This document shows positions 9,341-19,014 of a DNA stretch of 64,000 nt, piece after piece; positions within the stretch are counted from its first letter, which is position 1; every line of letters begins with the position of its first letter. The translations under genes were made by a program, and so were the position numbers. The notes beneath the pieces are model-generated. The model was not told the DNA's origin. It searched no databases and worked only from the letters and a program-made list of their open reading frames with translations. This stretch comes from Azotobacter paspali (GTDB lineage Bacteria; Pseudomonadota; Gammaproteobacteria; Pseudomonadales; Pseudomonadaceae). The stretch lies in assembly GCF_042434745.1 (NCBI RefSeq), contig NZ_JBHLSS010000042.1, one strand, 5' to 3'.

Positions 9341-11362
9341 TTACCTCGCTTCCTTGCGCCGTTGCGCCAAGGCCACGCCCTCTTTATGCATGGAGGCGAA
9401 AGCCTTGGCGAACATCGGCACCAACAGGCGATTGCCGTACTCGCTCAGGTGATCGTCGTCCGCATAGAGCGGACGGCCGTTTCGGCTGGCATGGCAGGCT
9501 TTGTCGTCGCACAGGTAAGGCAAGGGGTTCAGAATCCGGGCGCCGCATTGCTCGTGGGCCTCGTCCTGAAGGCCCCAGACGAAGGCGTGCCGCGCGTGGT
9601 ATTCCGCTAGCGTGATCGAGATTTCCCGCGGAGCGCCTATCAGCATCGCTTTCGCCATGGAGTGAGGCACATCTATCGCCATCTCGGGAATGGGCCGCAT
9701 CAAAAACAGCGGCCGATGCCCGGCGATCTCGCAGGCGGTCGCCAGATAATGCCGACGAAACTCCTCCAGATATTCGGGCGAGGCCCTGTCGGCAGGCAAG
9801 GAAAAGAACACCAGGGGACGGCCGGTCTCCTCGCCTTCAAAAGTTTCGTTGTAGCCCATGGCATACACGGAGGTGCGGTTTATCACGATAACCGGCACGT
9901 CGGAGGAGGCATCGGCCAGTTCAGCCTTCAGACTCCTCTTCAGGGCCAGACAGGGCGCCGCATGCTTCTTCTCGACCTCGTGCGCGCCAAAGACGGGCAG
10001 ACACAGGGGAGCGGCCCGGAACCGGATGCCTTGCTGCGAACCGGGCAGCGCGGCCTGTGCCGCCGTGACCACTGCATCGGCATGACTGTCGCCCACTATC
10101 AGCGCCTCGATCGAAGGGCCACCGAAGGTGCAGGTGGCGCCCTTGTCCAGGCACTCGTCTTGCCGGGGGTTGCGATTGTCGGCCTGGGCCTCGATCGCGC
10201 CCACTGCGGCGGGCAGACGCTGCGGGAAACCATCGGTTTCGCGTATCCAGGCGGCTGCCAGCAGCGGCGGAAAAATCGCCAGCAGCAGAGCGGCCACCGC
10301 CCAACGAGGCGCCAATCCGTGCAAGCCACGCCGTGCCGGAACCTCCACCAAGGCATAGGAAAGCTGGCCAAGCAGCAGGGTCGCGAAGAGCGCAGACAGG
10401 ACCCAAGCCAGGCTGTTTAGCCTCTCGCAATAGGCAAGGCCCGCGACCAGCGGCCAATGCCATAGATAGATGGAATACGAGCGGGTACCAAGCCACTGGG
10501 CCACGGCATTGCCGGTCCAGGGCGAAGCTTCGCGCCGCGCCAGCAGTACCGACAGGGTCCCGATGCAGGGCACCAGCGCCAGCCAACCCGGCCAGCGGCT
10601 CGACGAGTCCAGAAAGACCACGGCACAGACGATCGAGAGCAGGCCAAGCCACTCCAGAGCGAGCCTGATACGGGCGGAAAGCCTCAGGCTTTCAGCGAAC
10701 AGGAAGAGCAGACCGCCGGCCAGGAACTCCCATGCCCGCGACTGCAGCAGGTAGAACGCCTTGGGTGGCTCGCTCGAGGTCAGTGCGACGCAGATGCAAA
10801 AGGAGACGAGCAATAACAGAACATGGACCAGGACCATTGCCCGCCGCCCCGGAAACAACCGCCAGACGGCCAGCAGGAGTACGGGCAGCAGAAGATAGAA
10901 CTGCCACTCCACGGACAGCGACCAGCTATGCAGAAGCCATTTCTCGTGGGCGTCGTTATCGAAATAGCCGGACTCCTGCAAATAACGCAGGTTAGATGCG
11001 AAGAGCAGGGTTCGCCGGGCATGCCCACCGAGCATCTCGTACTCCTTGGGCATCAGGAAGAACCAACCGACCGCTAGCAGCACCGCCGCCAGCACGATCA
11101 GGGCCGGAAGAATTCGCCGGGCGCGGGCCAGATAGAAATTCCAGAGGGAAAAATCGCCCCGCTGCAGGCCCTTACCGATGATGCCGGTCATCAGAAAGCC
11201 GGAGACGACGAAAAACATGTCGACGCCGACAAAGCCACCGTCGAACCCGGCGAGACCGAAGTGGTACAACACCACGGCCGTCACCGCCCAGGCACGCAAT
11301 CCGTTTATGTCACGGCGGAACGCCTGGGCTCCTGCAGTCGGTGCAAAAATGTCGAGCGACAT
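9341..11362 (-). CDS. OafA/YrhL-type acyltransferase with SGNH domain
   Basis: Integral membrane O-acyltransferase, probably acetylating LPS or another surface glycan. Of its 673 residues, about 1-370 form the multi-helix acyltransferase-3 domain. R23 and H34 make the conserved R-x10-H motif, followed by FVGVDMFFVVSGFLM and HSWSLSVEWQFYLLLP. The C-terminal part is an SGNH hydrolase-like domain with GDSHADA and the closing D-x2-H motif (D635, H638). The start at 11362 (MSLDIF) is preceded by GGAGGAGGG. It lies 75 bp downstream of hldE on the same strand, which supports a role in LPS modification. Confidence 0.88.
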   Translation of the reverse strand: MSLDIFAPTAGAQAFRRDINGLRAWAVTAVVLYHFGLAGFDGGFVGVDMFFVVSGFLMTGIIGKGLQRGDFSLWNFYLARARRILPALIVLAAVLLAVGWFFLMPKEYEMLGGHARRTLLFASNLRYLQESGYFDNDAHEKWLLHSWSLSVEWQFYLLLPVLLLAVWRLFPGRRAMVLVHVLLLLVSFCICVALTSSEPPKAFYLLQSRAWEFLAGGLLFLFAESLRLSARIRLALEWLGLLSIVCAVVFLDSSSRWPGWLALVPCIGTLSVLLARREASPWTGNAVAQWLGTRSYSIYLWHWPLVAGLAYCERLNSLAWVLSALFATLLLGQLSYALVEVPARRGLHGLAPRWAVAALLLAIFPPLLAAAWIRETDGFPQRLPAAVGAIEAQADNRNPRQDECLDKGATCTFGGPSIEALIVGDSHADAVVTAAQAALPGSQQGIRFRAAPLCLPVFGAHEVEKKHAAPCLALKRSLKAELADASSDVPVIVINRTSVYAMGYNETFEGEETGRPLVFFSLPADRASPEYLEEFRRHYLATACEIAGHRPLFLMRPIPEMAIDVPHSMAKAMLIGAPREISITLAEYHARHAFVWGLQDEAHEQCGARILNPLPYLCDDKACHASRNGRPLYADDDHLSEYGNRLLVPMFAKAFASMHKEGVALAQRRKEAR

Positions 11363-11437
11363 CCCTCCTCCACGAGAACTTGTGAACCGCACGCTTCGGG
11401 CGAGGCGGCGCGATGGATTCGAGAAAGTTTTTCCGCG

Positions 11438-12862
11438 TTACGGCTGCCGGCGGATCTTTTCGACGATGCCGGTGGTGGAGCTGTTCTCCACCAGCCCAAG
11501 TACCCGCACCTCGCCGCCATGGGCGCGGACGATATCGGCACCGACCACTTGGTCGATGCCGTAGTCGCCGCCTTTGACCAGCACGTCCGGGCGGATCTGT
11601 TCGAGCAGATGCTCGGGAGTATCCTCGGCGAAGCTGATCACCCAGTCCACCGCGCCGAGCCCGGCGAGCACCGCCATGCGCCGGTCCACCGTGTTGATCG
11701 GCCGGCCCGGCCCCTTCAGGCGGGTCACCGAGGCATCGTCGTTGACCGCCACGATCAGCCGGTCGCCCTGGGCGCGAGCCTGCTCCAGATAAGTCACGTG
11801 GCCGGCGTGGAGGATGTCGAAGCAGCCGTTGGTGAAAACGATCTTCTCGCCCTGGGCGTGCGCGTCCTCGATGGCCAGCAGCAGTTGCTCAAGCCCCAGT
11901 ACGCCGCGCTCCGAACCCTGCTCGCGCTGCACCGCGCGGCGCAGTTCGGGAACGCTGATCGTCGCGGTGCCCAGCTTGCCGACCACGATGCCGGCCGCTA
12001 GGTTGGCCAGGGCCACCGCCTGCGGCAGCTCTTCGCCGGCGGCCAGCGCCGCGGCCAGGGTAGAGATCACCGTGTCGCCGGCGCCGGTGACGTCGAACAC
12101 CTCGCGGGCCCGTGCCGGCAGGTGCAGCGGCGGATGGCCGGGGCGCATCAGGGTCATGCCGTGCTCGCCGCGGGTCACCAGCAAGGCGCCGAGTTTGAGG
12201 TCGGCCATCAGTTGCGCGCCACGGGCCACCAGTTCGCCCTCGTCGGCGCAGCGGCCGACGACATTCTCGAACTCGGCTAGGTTCGGCGTGATCAGGTCGG
12301 CGCCGCGGTAGATGCCGAAGTCCTTGCCCTTGGGGTCGGCCAGTACCGCGATGCCACGGGCACGCGCCGCCTGGATCAGCGCTTGGTGGTTCTTAAGCGC
12401 CCCCTTGCCATAATCGGAGAGCACCAGCACCCTGACACCGGCGAGCAATCCCTCGACCTCGGCGGCCAGGGCCGCGGCGTCGGTGGCGAACGGCTCTTCG
12501 AAATCCATGCGCAGCAATTGCTGATGACGGCTCATCACCCGCAGCTTGACGATGGTCGGCTGGCTGGCGATGCGCTGGAAATGCACGTTCACGCCGGCCG
12601 AGGCCAGGCTCCGGGCCAGACTGTCGGCCGCCTCGTCGGCGCCGGTCACCCCGACCAGGACGGCCGCGCCGCCCAGGGCGGCGATGTTCAACGCGACGTT
12701 GGCCGCGCCACCCGGGCGGTCCTCCATCTGCTCGACCTTCACCACCGGTACCGGCGCCTCCGGGGAAATCCGCGTAGTGCAGCCATGCCAGTAGCGGTCG
12801 AGCATGACGTCGCCGACCACCAGCACGGGAGAGCGATCGAAACGGGGCATGGACAGCTTCAT
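11438..12862 (-). CDS. hldE: bifunctional heptose kinase/adenylyltransferase HldE
   Basis: Makes ADP-heptose for the LPS inner core. The 474-residue fusion has an N-terminal ribokinase-type domain (RPGGAANVALN early, then FDVTGAGDTVIS with the catalytic Asp) that phosphorylates heptose 7-phosphate at C1. A C-terminal nucleotidyltransferase domain follows, with the FTNGCFDILHAGHV signature carrying the HxGH motif. Length matches E. coli HldE (477). The start at 12862 (MKLSMPRFDRS) fits the family; an in-frame ATG at 12940 would overlap the deacetylase gene. Confidence 0.96.
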   Translation of the reverse strand: MKLSMPRFDRSPVLVVGDVMLDRYWHGCTTRISPEAPVPVVKVEQMEDRPGGAANVALNIAALGGAAVLVGVTGADEAADSLARSLASAGVNVHFQRIASQPTIVKLRVMSRHQQLLRMDFEEPFATDAAALAAEVEGLLAGVRVLVLSDYGKGALKNHQALIQAARARGIAVLADPKGKDFGIYRGADLITPNLAEFENVVGRCADEGELVARGAQLMADLKLGALLVTRGEHGMTLMRPGHPPLHLPARAREVFDVTGAGDTVISTLAAALAAGEELPQAVALANLAAGIVVGKLGTATISVPELRRAVQREQGSERGVLGLEQLLLAIEDAHAQGEKIVFTNGCFDILHAGHVTYLEQARAQGDRLIVAVNDDASVTRLKGPGRPINTVDRRMAVLAGLGAVDWVISFAEDTPEHLLEQIRPDVLVKGGDYGIDQVVGADIVRAHGGEVRVLGLVENSSTTGIVEKIRRQP

Positions 12863-12896
12863 GGAGTCTCCGCGAACGTGTGGAAATCGGCGGCGA

Positions 12897-14360
12897 TCAT
12901 AGCGCATGCAAGGGCTGGTCGCCCGTCTGCTCCGGGCCATGCGCGTGCATGGCCGGCTCGCCGGCCGTGCAGGGACGCACCCAGAACAGTTCGTGCCGGC
13001 GCACCGCCTTGCGGAAGAATTCGTCGTCTCCAGTGCGTGGCCAGCGGCGTCCGGCCAGGAACCGCTGGATCAGCCGACGCAAGCGCTTCTTCGCCGGCAG
13101 CGGCGTCTGCAGGTCATGCTGCATGGTCAGCGCCACGGCCTTGTCCAGCCGGGCTTCGGCATCCAGACACGGGCTCCACAGGCCATCGGCCGGCAGGGAC
13201 TCGATGGCCGGCGGCAGGGCGATGCCGCCCTCGGCCGGGCCCATCGGCCAGCGGTCGTTGTCGTGCAGGTGGTTGGCGTAGAGCAGCAGGGTTCCGGGAC
13301 GCCAGGCGCTGCCGGCAGCCGCCTCGAGTAAGGCGTGGCTGGCCGCCACGTGATCGGCGTGCGGGTCCAGTTCGGGATGCGGCGTCACCACCACCTCGGG
13401 ACGGAAGTGTTCGAGCAGCGCGCGCAGGTCGGCGACCAGATTGCTCCAGGTCGGCGCACCGTCAACATCGCCGGGCAACGGCAGCGGGTTATGCCGGCGC
13501 GCGCTGCGGATGTCGCTCTCGCCGGATTCGCGCGAGCCGAACGACCGCCGCGGCTCGGCGGCCATCGCCGGCAATTGCAGGCAGTAGTAGCCGAGCTGCA
13601 CGCAGCGGCTCTGCGGCACACCACCCCACAGCGGCACCGCCAGGCTGTCCCAGCAGCGCAGGCGGCCCTTGAGGCGCGCCGCGGCCGCCGGATCGAGGCC
13701 GAAACGCCGGTAGCGCCCAGCCTCGATCTCGCCCTGGGTCAGGGTGACGATGGCGACCTCCGGCGAGCGGCTGTAGAGGCCGAAGGCGGCCAGTTCGGCG
13801 TCGTCGGCATGGGGAGCGACGATCAGCAGGCGCCGCCCGGCATAGTCTGGGTTGACCAGCGCGTGCAGGGTGGCGCTGCCGGCCAGCTTGCAGAAGCGTC
13901 CGCGAACGCGCAGGCCTCCGGCGCGCAACGCCTCCTGCTGGCCGGACAGGTTCAGGTAGCGTAGCCCGTCGACACCGCGCTCGAAATCCTGGCGATCGTC
14001 GCCGATCCACACCTGCGGATCGAACAGCCACCCGAGCGGGCCGGCCGTGACGTGCACTTCGAGGATCAGGGTCTCGGCCGCGCCGATATCGCCGTCCAGC
14101 AGCAGCCGGCCCCGCTCCAGGCGCGCCGGCAGGGCCGGGACGTCGGCTGGGAAGGCATGCCGGTAATCGTCCTGCGGGCGATAGAACAGGTGATCGGCGA
14201 ACCAGGCCTCGTGGGCGACCCAGCCCAGCGCCAGGACCAGCGGCACCAGCCACCAGGCGACCAGCGCGCCGAGCAGGACCAGCGCCAGCAGAGCGGCCAG
14301 CATGAACAGGCGCTTGCGCTGGCGATGACGCTTCAGCAACCGTTGTTTGCGGACCGTCAT
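12897..14360 (-). CDS. dnpA: PIG-L family de-N-acetylase, DnpA-like
   Basis: A 487-residue membrane-anchored zinc deacetylase. A basic N-terminus is followed by a long hydrophobic stretch (about residues 19-48), then a beta-rich region and the PIG-L domain. The metal motif PHADDAE is at 183-189 and the second motif HPELDPHADH at 328-337. P. aeruginosa DnpA, encoded beside a mig-14 gene in the LPS-core cluster, has the same domain and context and has been linked to fluoroquinolone tolerance and LPS-core deacetylation. The target here is inferred from that. It lies 4 bp after the Mig-14-like gene and 34 bp before hldE, in a five-gene minus-strand run. Confidence 0.82.
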   Translation of the reverse strand: MTVRKQRLLKRHRQRKRLFMLAALLALVLLGALVAWWLVPLVLALGWVAHEAWFADHLFYRPQDDYRHAFPADVPALPARLERGRLLLDGDIGAAETLILEVHVTAGPLGWLFDPQVWIGDDRQDFERGVDGLRYLNLSGQQEALRAGGLRVRGRFCKLAGSATLHALVNPDYAGRRLLIVAPHADDAELAAFGLYSRSPEVAIVTLTQGEIEAGRYRRFGLDPAAAARLKGRLRCWDSLAVPLWGGVPQSRCVQLGYYCLQLPAMAAEPRRSFGSRESGESDIRSARRHNPLPLPGDVDGAPTWSNLVADLRALLEHFRPEVVVTPHPELDPHADHVAASHALLEAAAGSAWRPGTLLLYANHLHDNDRWPMGPAEGGIALPPAIESLPADGLWSPCLDAEARLDKAVALTMQHDLQTPLPAKKRLRRLIQRFLAGRRWPRTGDDEFFRKAVRRHELFWVRPCTAGEPAMHAHGPEQTGDQPLHAL

Positions 14361-14364
14361 TGCG

Positions 14365-15261
14365 TCAGACCTGATAGACCGGTACCCGGTGGCACCAGAG
14401 GTCCTTGTACTCGCGGTCGGCGCGTCCGAACGAATAGCGCAGTTGCTTGTCCTTGGCCCGCGCCTCGGCCCAGGCGTCCTGGGTATTGACGAAGGTGAGC
14501 ACGCTGCCGGGAGCCAGCTTGTCGCAATCCGGATCGAAACCGCCGTTGATGTATTCGTAGGAGACCCACTTGGGCGATTCCACCCGGTAGAGGATCTGGA
14601 TCGCGATGGGCCGTTCGCCGAGAAACACCACCTGGCCGGCCATGAACTCGTCGAGCAGCGCGAACACCTCGGCGAGCCTGGGCTTGCCCGGTACCTCGAA
14701 ATTCCAGCGGCGCTCGAACAGTTCGGAATAGATGGCGGCGCGCTCGGCCGGCGTCAGTTCGCCGATGGGTTTCAGGTGACCACCGGCCTCCTGCAGCAGA
14801 CGCAGGTCACGGCGCAGGTTGTAGCGATAGCGCCCCTTGTAGTTTTCCGGCGGGCGGGCCATGGCCAGTTGATCGGACTGCTCGCGCAGATTCTCGATGC
14901 GTCCGTGGTTCAGTTCGCAGACGTAGTGCATCTGCTGGCGCACGGGCACGCAGGCGGTCTCGGCGATCGGCAGTATCACCTCGGCGTTGCCCAGATCGAA
15001 CAGCCGGCGCTTACCGGCCTGCTTCAGCACATCCTTGGACAGCGCCAGGTGGCGCCCCCAGCAGGGCACGGCGGCCAACAGCTCGCCGCCCCGTTCCCAG
15101 CCCAGGTAGCGGACGGGCATTTCCGCCAGTGCCGACAGTCGCTCGACGAAGTGGGGATGGGTCGCCACACTGCCGCCGTGACGCTGCCAGGTCTTTGCAT
15201 AGGCCGTCCGGTCGATGACATTCCAGCCGCGCTCGCGCCAGCCACGCAACAACTGCAGCAT
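14365..15261 (-). CDS. mig-14: Mig-14-like protein
   Basis: A 298-residue protein similar to Mig-14 of Salmonella and P. aeruginosa, an inner-membrane-associated factor for resistance to cationic antimicrobial peptides. No strong membrane segment is visible. The C-terminal half looks like a GNAT/FemAB-type acyltransferase fold, with YRYNLRRDLR and LFERRWNFEVPGKPRL, which suggests it modifies an envelope component. Its start codon abuts the msbA stop (1-base overlap) and its stop is 4 bp from dnpA, so it is translationally linked to LPS export and modification genes. The family call is from remembered sequence features. Confidence 0.75.
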   Translation of the reverse strand: MLQLLRGWRERGWNVIDRTAYAKTWQRHGGSVATHPHFVERLSALAEMPVRYLGWERGGELLAAVPCWGRHLALSKDVLKQAGKRRLFDLGNAEVILPIAETACVPVRQQMHYVCELNHGRIENLREQSDQLAMARPPENYKGRYRYNLRRDLRLLQEAGGHLKPIGELTPAERAAIYSELFERRWNFEVPGKPRLAEVFALLDEFMAGQVVFLGERPIAIQILYRVESPKWVSYEYINGGFDPDCDKLAPGSVLTFVNTQDAWAEARAKDKQLRYSFGRADREYKDLWCHRVPVYQV

Positions 15262-17051
15262 CAGGCATCCCCTGTCATAGAAAGCATTTCATCGGTTTCC
15301 TTGAATTGTTTGGCGTGCAGGCGCGCGTAGAGCCCGCCGAGCGCCAGCAGTTCGGCATGGGTGCCGCGCTCGACGATATGCCCCTCGTCCATCACCAGGA
15401 TCAGATCGGCCTTCTCGATGGTCGACAGCCGGTGAGCGATGACCAGCGTGGTGCGCCCCTCCATGACGCGGTCCAGGGCGGCCTGGATATGCCGCTCGGA
15501 CTCGGTGTCGAGCGCCGAGGTGGCCTCGTCGAGGATCAGCAGCGGCGCGTCCTTGAGCAGAGCCCGAGCGATCGCCAGGCGCTGGCGCTGGCCACCGGAG
15601 AGGGTCACGCCGTTCTCGCCCACCTCGGTGTCGAAGCCCTGCGGCAGCTTGTCGACGAACTCCTGGGCATAGGCGGCCTCGGCGGCCTGCTCGATGGCCT
15701 CGCGCGGCGCCCCGGCCAGGTCGCCATAGGCGATGTTGTTGGCCACGCTGTCGTTGAACAGGGTCACCTGCTGGGTCACCAAGGCGATATGCCGGCGCAG
15801 GTTGCGCAGGCGGTATTCCTCGACCGCTATGCCATCGAGCAGGATCTGCCCCTGGCGATGCTGGTAGAAGCGCGGGATCAGGTTGGCCAGGGTCGACTTG
15901 CCGCTGCCGGAGCGGCCGACCAGGGCGACCATCTGTCCGGGCTCGACGCTAAAGTCGATGCCGTTCAGCACCGGCCGCTCGCTGCCGGGGTAGGCGAAGC
16001 TCAGGTCGCGCACCTCGAGACGACCGGCGACCCGCTCGCGCTCGATGCGCCCGCGGTCCACCTCAGCCTCCTCGTCCAGTTGCAAGAAGATGCTGTCGGC
16101 CGCCGCCAGCCCCTTCTGGATGGTGGCGCTGACCTCGGACAACTGGCGGATCGGCTTGGGCAGCATGCCGGCCGCGGTGATGTAGGCGATCAGGTCGCCC
16201 GCCGAGGAGTTGCCGCGCAGATAGAGCACCATGTACATGAGCACGGCCATGCCGCTGTAGATGACCAGTTGCAGCAGCGGCGTGTAGACCGCCTGGGTGC
16301 GGGTCATGCTCAGGCTGCGGTTCATGTTCAGCGCGCTGGCCTTGTGGAAACGCTCCTGCTCGTAGGTTTCGCCGCCGAAGCTGCGCACCACCCGGTAGCC
16401 CTGGATGGTTTCCGAAGCGACATGGGTGACATCGCCCATGGCGTCCTGGATCTTCCGGCTTTGCTTGCGAAAGCGCTTGCTGGCCGTGGTCACCATCAGC
16501 GCGATGATCGGCAGCAGCACCACCAGCAGCAGGGTCAGCCGCCAGTTGCTGAGCAGCAGGTAGCCGAACAGGAAGAGGACGGTGAGGCCCTCGCGGATCA
16601 CCACCTTGACCGCGTCGGTCGCAGCCCCCGTCACCATGGTCACGTTGTAGGTGATGCGGGAAATCAGGTGGCCCGAATTATGGGTGTCGAAATAGCGGTT
16701 GGGCAGCGTCAGCAGGTTGTCGAACAGCGAGCAGCGCAGGTCGTGCACCACGCCGCGGGCGACCTTCGCCAGGTAATAGTTGCCGAGAAAGGAGCCTATG
16801 CCCTGGTAAAGGGCAATGAGTACAATCAGCAGCGGCACGCCATGCAGCAGCGGCACGCCCAGCAGCCTGGCCCCACCCGCCCCCTCCAGCCCGTCCAGGA
16901 AGTACTTGAGCATTTCCGCCAGCATCGGCTGGCTCGATGCGAACAACAGAAAGCCGACGATGCTTAGGACGAACGCCTTCGCATAGGGCAGGACGTACCT
17001 CAGCAATCGCAAATAGACTTTCAGGCTGGATTGCTGGACAGGGTTGGCCAT
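15261..17051 (-). CDS. msbA: lipid A export ABC transporter MsbA
   Basis: Flips lipid A-core across the inner membrane. The 596-residue half-transporter has six membrane helices in about the first 310 residues and an ATPase domain from about 345. Walker A GRSGSGKST is at 379-387, the Q-loop at VTQQ, the signature LSGGQ at 484-488, Walker B LLILDEA at 504-510 and the H-loop in IAHRLS. The start at 17051 (MANPVQQSS) was preferred to the ATG at 17069. It heads the minus-strand run msbA, mig-14, dnpA, hldE, acyltransferase and diverges from the kinase-like gene at 17085 with only 33 bp between starts. Confidence 0.95.
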   Translation of the reverse strand: MANPVQQSSLKVYLRLLRYVLPYAKAFVLSIVGFLLFASSQPMLAEMLKYFLDGLEGAGGARLLGVPLLHGVPLLIVLIALYQGIGSFLGNYYLAKVARGVVHDLRCSLFDNLLTLPNRYFDTHNSGHLISRITYNVTMVTGAATDAVKVVIREGLTVLFLFGYLLLSNWRLTLLLVVLLPIIALMVTTASKRFRKQSRKIQDAMGDVTHVASETIQGYRVVRSFGGETYEQERFHKASALNMNRSLSMTRTQAVYTPLLQLVIYSGMAVLMYMVLYLRGNSSAGDLIAYITAAGMLPKPIRQLSEVSATIQKGLAAADSIFLQLDEEAEVDRGRIERERVAGRLEVRDLSFAYPGSERPVLNGIDFSVEPGQMVALVGRSGSGKSTLANLIPRFYQHRQGQILLDGIAVEEYRLRNLRRHIALVTQQVTLFNDSVANNIAYGDLAGAPREAIEQAAEAAYAQEFVDKLPQGFDTEVGENGVTLSGGQRQRLAIARALLKDAPLLILDEATSALDTESERHIQAALDRVMEGRTTLVIAHRLSTIEKADLILVMDEGHIVERGTHAELLALGGLYARLHAKQFKETDEMLSMTGDA

Positions 17052-17084
17052 ACGGCGAGCCTCGAACATCGATTGAGGAACAGG

Positions 17085-17735
17085 ATGCGGATTGTATCAG
17101 CGCAGCAGTTGGAAGAATGGCTGGGAAACGGCCGGGTCCTGGAAAAGGATGGGCGCGGCCCCAAGGTTGTCGCCCTGGACGACGGCCGCTTCCTGAAGAT
17201 CTTCCACACTCGTCGCCATCCCCTGCTCGCCCGCCTGCGGCCCGCCGCCCGGCGCTTCTTTGAAAATGCCGAACGGCTCGCGCAGCGCGGCATCCGCGCG
17301 CCGCGAGTCGTCGACCTCTTCTGGCTGGACCGCGAGACAGGACTGAGCGGCTGCCTCTACCAGCCGCTTCCGGGAACCTCCGTGGAGCAGTTGTACCGCC
17401 AGGAGCCACAGAAGATCGCCGAGCTGTTGCCAGCCTTGGCGGACCTCATCCGCAACCTGCACGAGCACGGGGTCTACTTCCGCTCGCTGCACCTGGGCAA
17501 CATCATCCGCATGCCCGACGGCCAGTTCGGCCTGATCGACATCCTCGACCTGCGCTGTCGGCAGGGCGCGCTCGGCGCCTGGCAGGTCAAGCGCAACTTC
17601 GCCCATCTGCGCCGCTACCTGGAACGGCGCAAGCTGACGGACTTTCCCTTCGACGCGCTGTACGAACTCTATGGCCATCCGGCCCACGGCCGGCACGACC
17701 CCGACACCCTCGCGACATCGGGCAAGGCGAAGTAG
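17085..17735 (+). CDS. InaA/toluene-tolerance-type kinase-like protein
   Basis: A 216-residue protein of the lipopolysaccharide-kinase (Kdo/WaaP) clan. It has a phosphate-anchor lysine region (GRFLKIFHTR), a catalytic-loop-like segment YFRSLHLGNII and a metal-binding segment FGLIDILDL. The catalytic loop has Ser-Leu-His instead of His-x-Asp, so activity is uncertain. Pseudomonas homologues between msbA and waaL are annotated as toluene tolerance proteins. The start at 17085 (MRIVSAQQ) has a GAGGAACAGG ribosome site; an upstream in-frame ATG at 17031 would overlap msbA. Likely cytoplasmic, modifying a lipid or core sugar. Confidence 0.75.
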   Translation: MRIVSAQQLEEWLGNGRVLEKDGRGPKVVALDDGRFLKIFHTRRHPLLARLRPAARRFFENAERLAQRGIRAPRVVDLFWLDRETGLSGCLYQPLPGTSVEQLYRQEPQKIAELLPALADLIRNLHEHGVYFRSLHLGNIIRMPDGQFGLIDILDLRCRQGALGAWQVKRNFAHLRRYLERRKLTDFPFDALYELYGHPAHGRHDPDTLATSGKAK

Positions 17736-17739
17736 CCAG

Positions 17740-17770
17740 CCGCCGCGAACGGCTTCAAGCCGTTTCCCTC
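17740..17770. terminator. hairpin between convergent kinase-like gene and waaL
   Basis: AACGGC (17748-17753) pairs with GCCGTT (17759-17764) over a short loop. The outer bases CCGCG (17743-17747) can pair with CGCGG just beyond. The hairpin overlaps the waaL stop codon, and its only T-run is the short TTT at 17763-17765. A shared terminator is plausible. Confidence 0.35.
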
Positions 17771-19014
17771 GCGGACGACGGATGCCGCACGCCGAGCAGG
17801 ATGCCGACCGGTAACCAGAACACCACCCAGTAGGGGCTGGGGCGATGGAAGATGGCATAGACGTCCGAAATCATCGCCACCATGGCGAACGCCAGCAGCG
17901 CCAGCCCGATGCGGGCCAGCGGCTCCGCCCTGCACGTCCAGCCTTTCCACAGCAGGCTCGCGAGCAGGGCGACGAACAGCAGGATGCCGACGATGCCGTA
18001 TTCGTACCAGAGCTGCAGATAGAGGCTGTGCGCATGCTTGACGCTCCAGTCGAAAGGCGGCGGGAAAGTGAAGGCGAAATTCGCCCCGGCTCCGGTCCCC
18101 GTCAGCCAGAAGATGGGAAAACGCCTAGCCCATTCATCCCAGATCAGGCCACGGCTGCTCAATCCCACCTGGCGTTCGTGCCGGATTTCCGGCCAGAAAA
18201 CGAACAGGACGACCAGCAGCAGCAAGGCCCCGGCGCCCAGCAGGAGCCTCGACCTGCGCGAGGGAAACAGCAGGAGCATGGCCAGACAGCCGGTCGCCGT
18301 GGAGAACCAGGCTCCACGGGAGAAGGTGAGCAGGATATAGGCGAACAGCCCGCATATGCCCGCAGCCAGCAGGATCGCCTGCCAGGTGCGCAGCGGGAAA
18401 CCGACCAGCAGCCCGATCGCCAGCGCGGCGAAGACGCCGTAGTACAGGCCGGCGACTATCGGGTGCTTCAGGTTGGCGAAGCCGTTCCAGCCCAGTTCGC
18501 TCAGGCGGCCGGTGAAACGCATGGCCTGATAGTCCAATGGCTTGTCGAGCACGCCGAACTGGTAATAGAGCGTCAGCCAGGCGAACAGGACCACCATCAC
18601 CATGGCGGCGGTCAGCACGCCCACGAAGACCCGCGGCTGCCGGACCAGGCTGGCCACGGCGAACACGTAGAGCAGCAGCAGGCCAGTGATCTTCAGCCAG
18701 TAGCCGACGCTCTTGGCGACGCCCGGATGCAGCCAGCCGCAGAGCAGCACCCAGGCGCACAGCCCTAGTAGCAGGCACGCCGGCAACTGGCGCCAGGTTT
18801 CCGCGGACAGACGCCGCGACAGCAGCAGAAGGAGCGCGGGGGCGAACAGCAGCAGATAGAGCTGGGTGGCGTAACGGCTGCCATCGTTGTTGAACAGCAG
18901 GCCGGTCAATTGCACCAGCACACCGACACCGAGGATATACGGCCAGTAGCGGGAAAGCCGGGACAGGAAACCCGACCATTGAGCATGAAGCACGGCGACT
19001 CCATTCATAGTCAT
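17755..19014 (-). CDS. waaL: O-antigen ligase WaaL
   Basis: A polytopic inner-membrane protein of 419 residues with about 11-12 hydrophobic helices. It carries the Wzy_C/ligase signature: YILLTFSRGAWFS around 227-238, then a large periplasmic loop and the HAHSLYLQLWYEYG motif with H327 and H329. WaaL transfers undecaprenyl-linked O-antigen to lipid A-core. Its position next to msbA matches Pseudomonas waaL. A Wzy-type polymerase has similar topology, but context favours the ligase. The start at 19014 overlaps the galE stop by 4 bases (ATGA), so the two are coupled; 19008 is an alternative ATG. Confidence 0.85.
   Translation of the reverse strand: MTMNGVAVLHAQWSGFLSRLSRYWPYILGVGVLVQLTGLLFNNDGSRYATQLYLLLFAPALLLLLSRRLSAETWRQLPACLLLGLCAWVLLCGWLHPGVAKSVGYWLKITGLLLLYVFAVASLVRQPRVFVGVLTAAMVMVVLFAWLTLYYQFGVLDKPLDYQAMRFTGRLSELGWNGFANLKHPIVAGLYYGVFAALAIGLLVGFPLRTWQAILLAAGICGLFAYILLTFSRGAWFSTATGCLAMLLLFPSRRSRLLLGAGALLLLVVLFVFWPEIRHERQVGLSSRGLIWDEWARRFPIFWLTGTGAGANFAFTFPPPFDWSVKHAHSLYLQLWYEYGIVGILLFVALLASLLWKGWTCRAEPLARIGLALLAFAMVAMISDVYAIFHRPSPYWVVFWLPVGILLGVRHPSSARETA

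Noticed and set aside
15306..16967. 553-codon plus-strand frame opposite msbA
   Set aside because: Composition is that of an antisense frame (rich in Gln, His and Arg with no domains), while msbA is complete on the minus strand.
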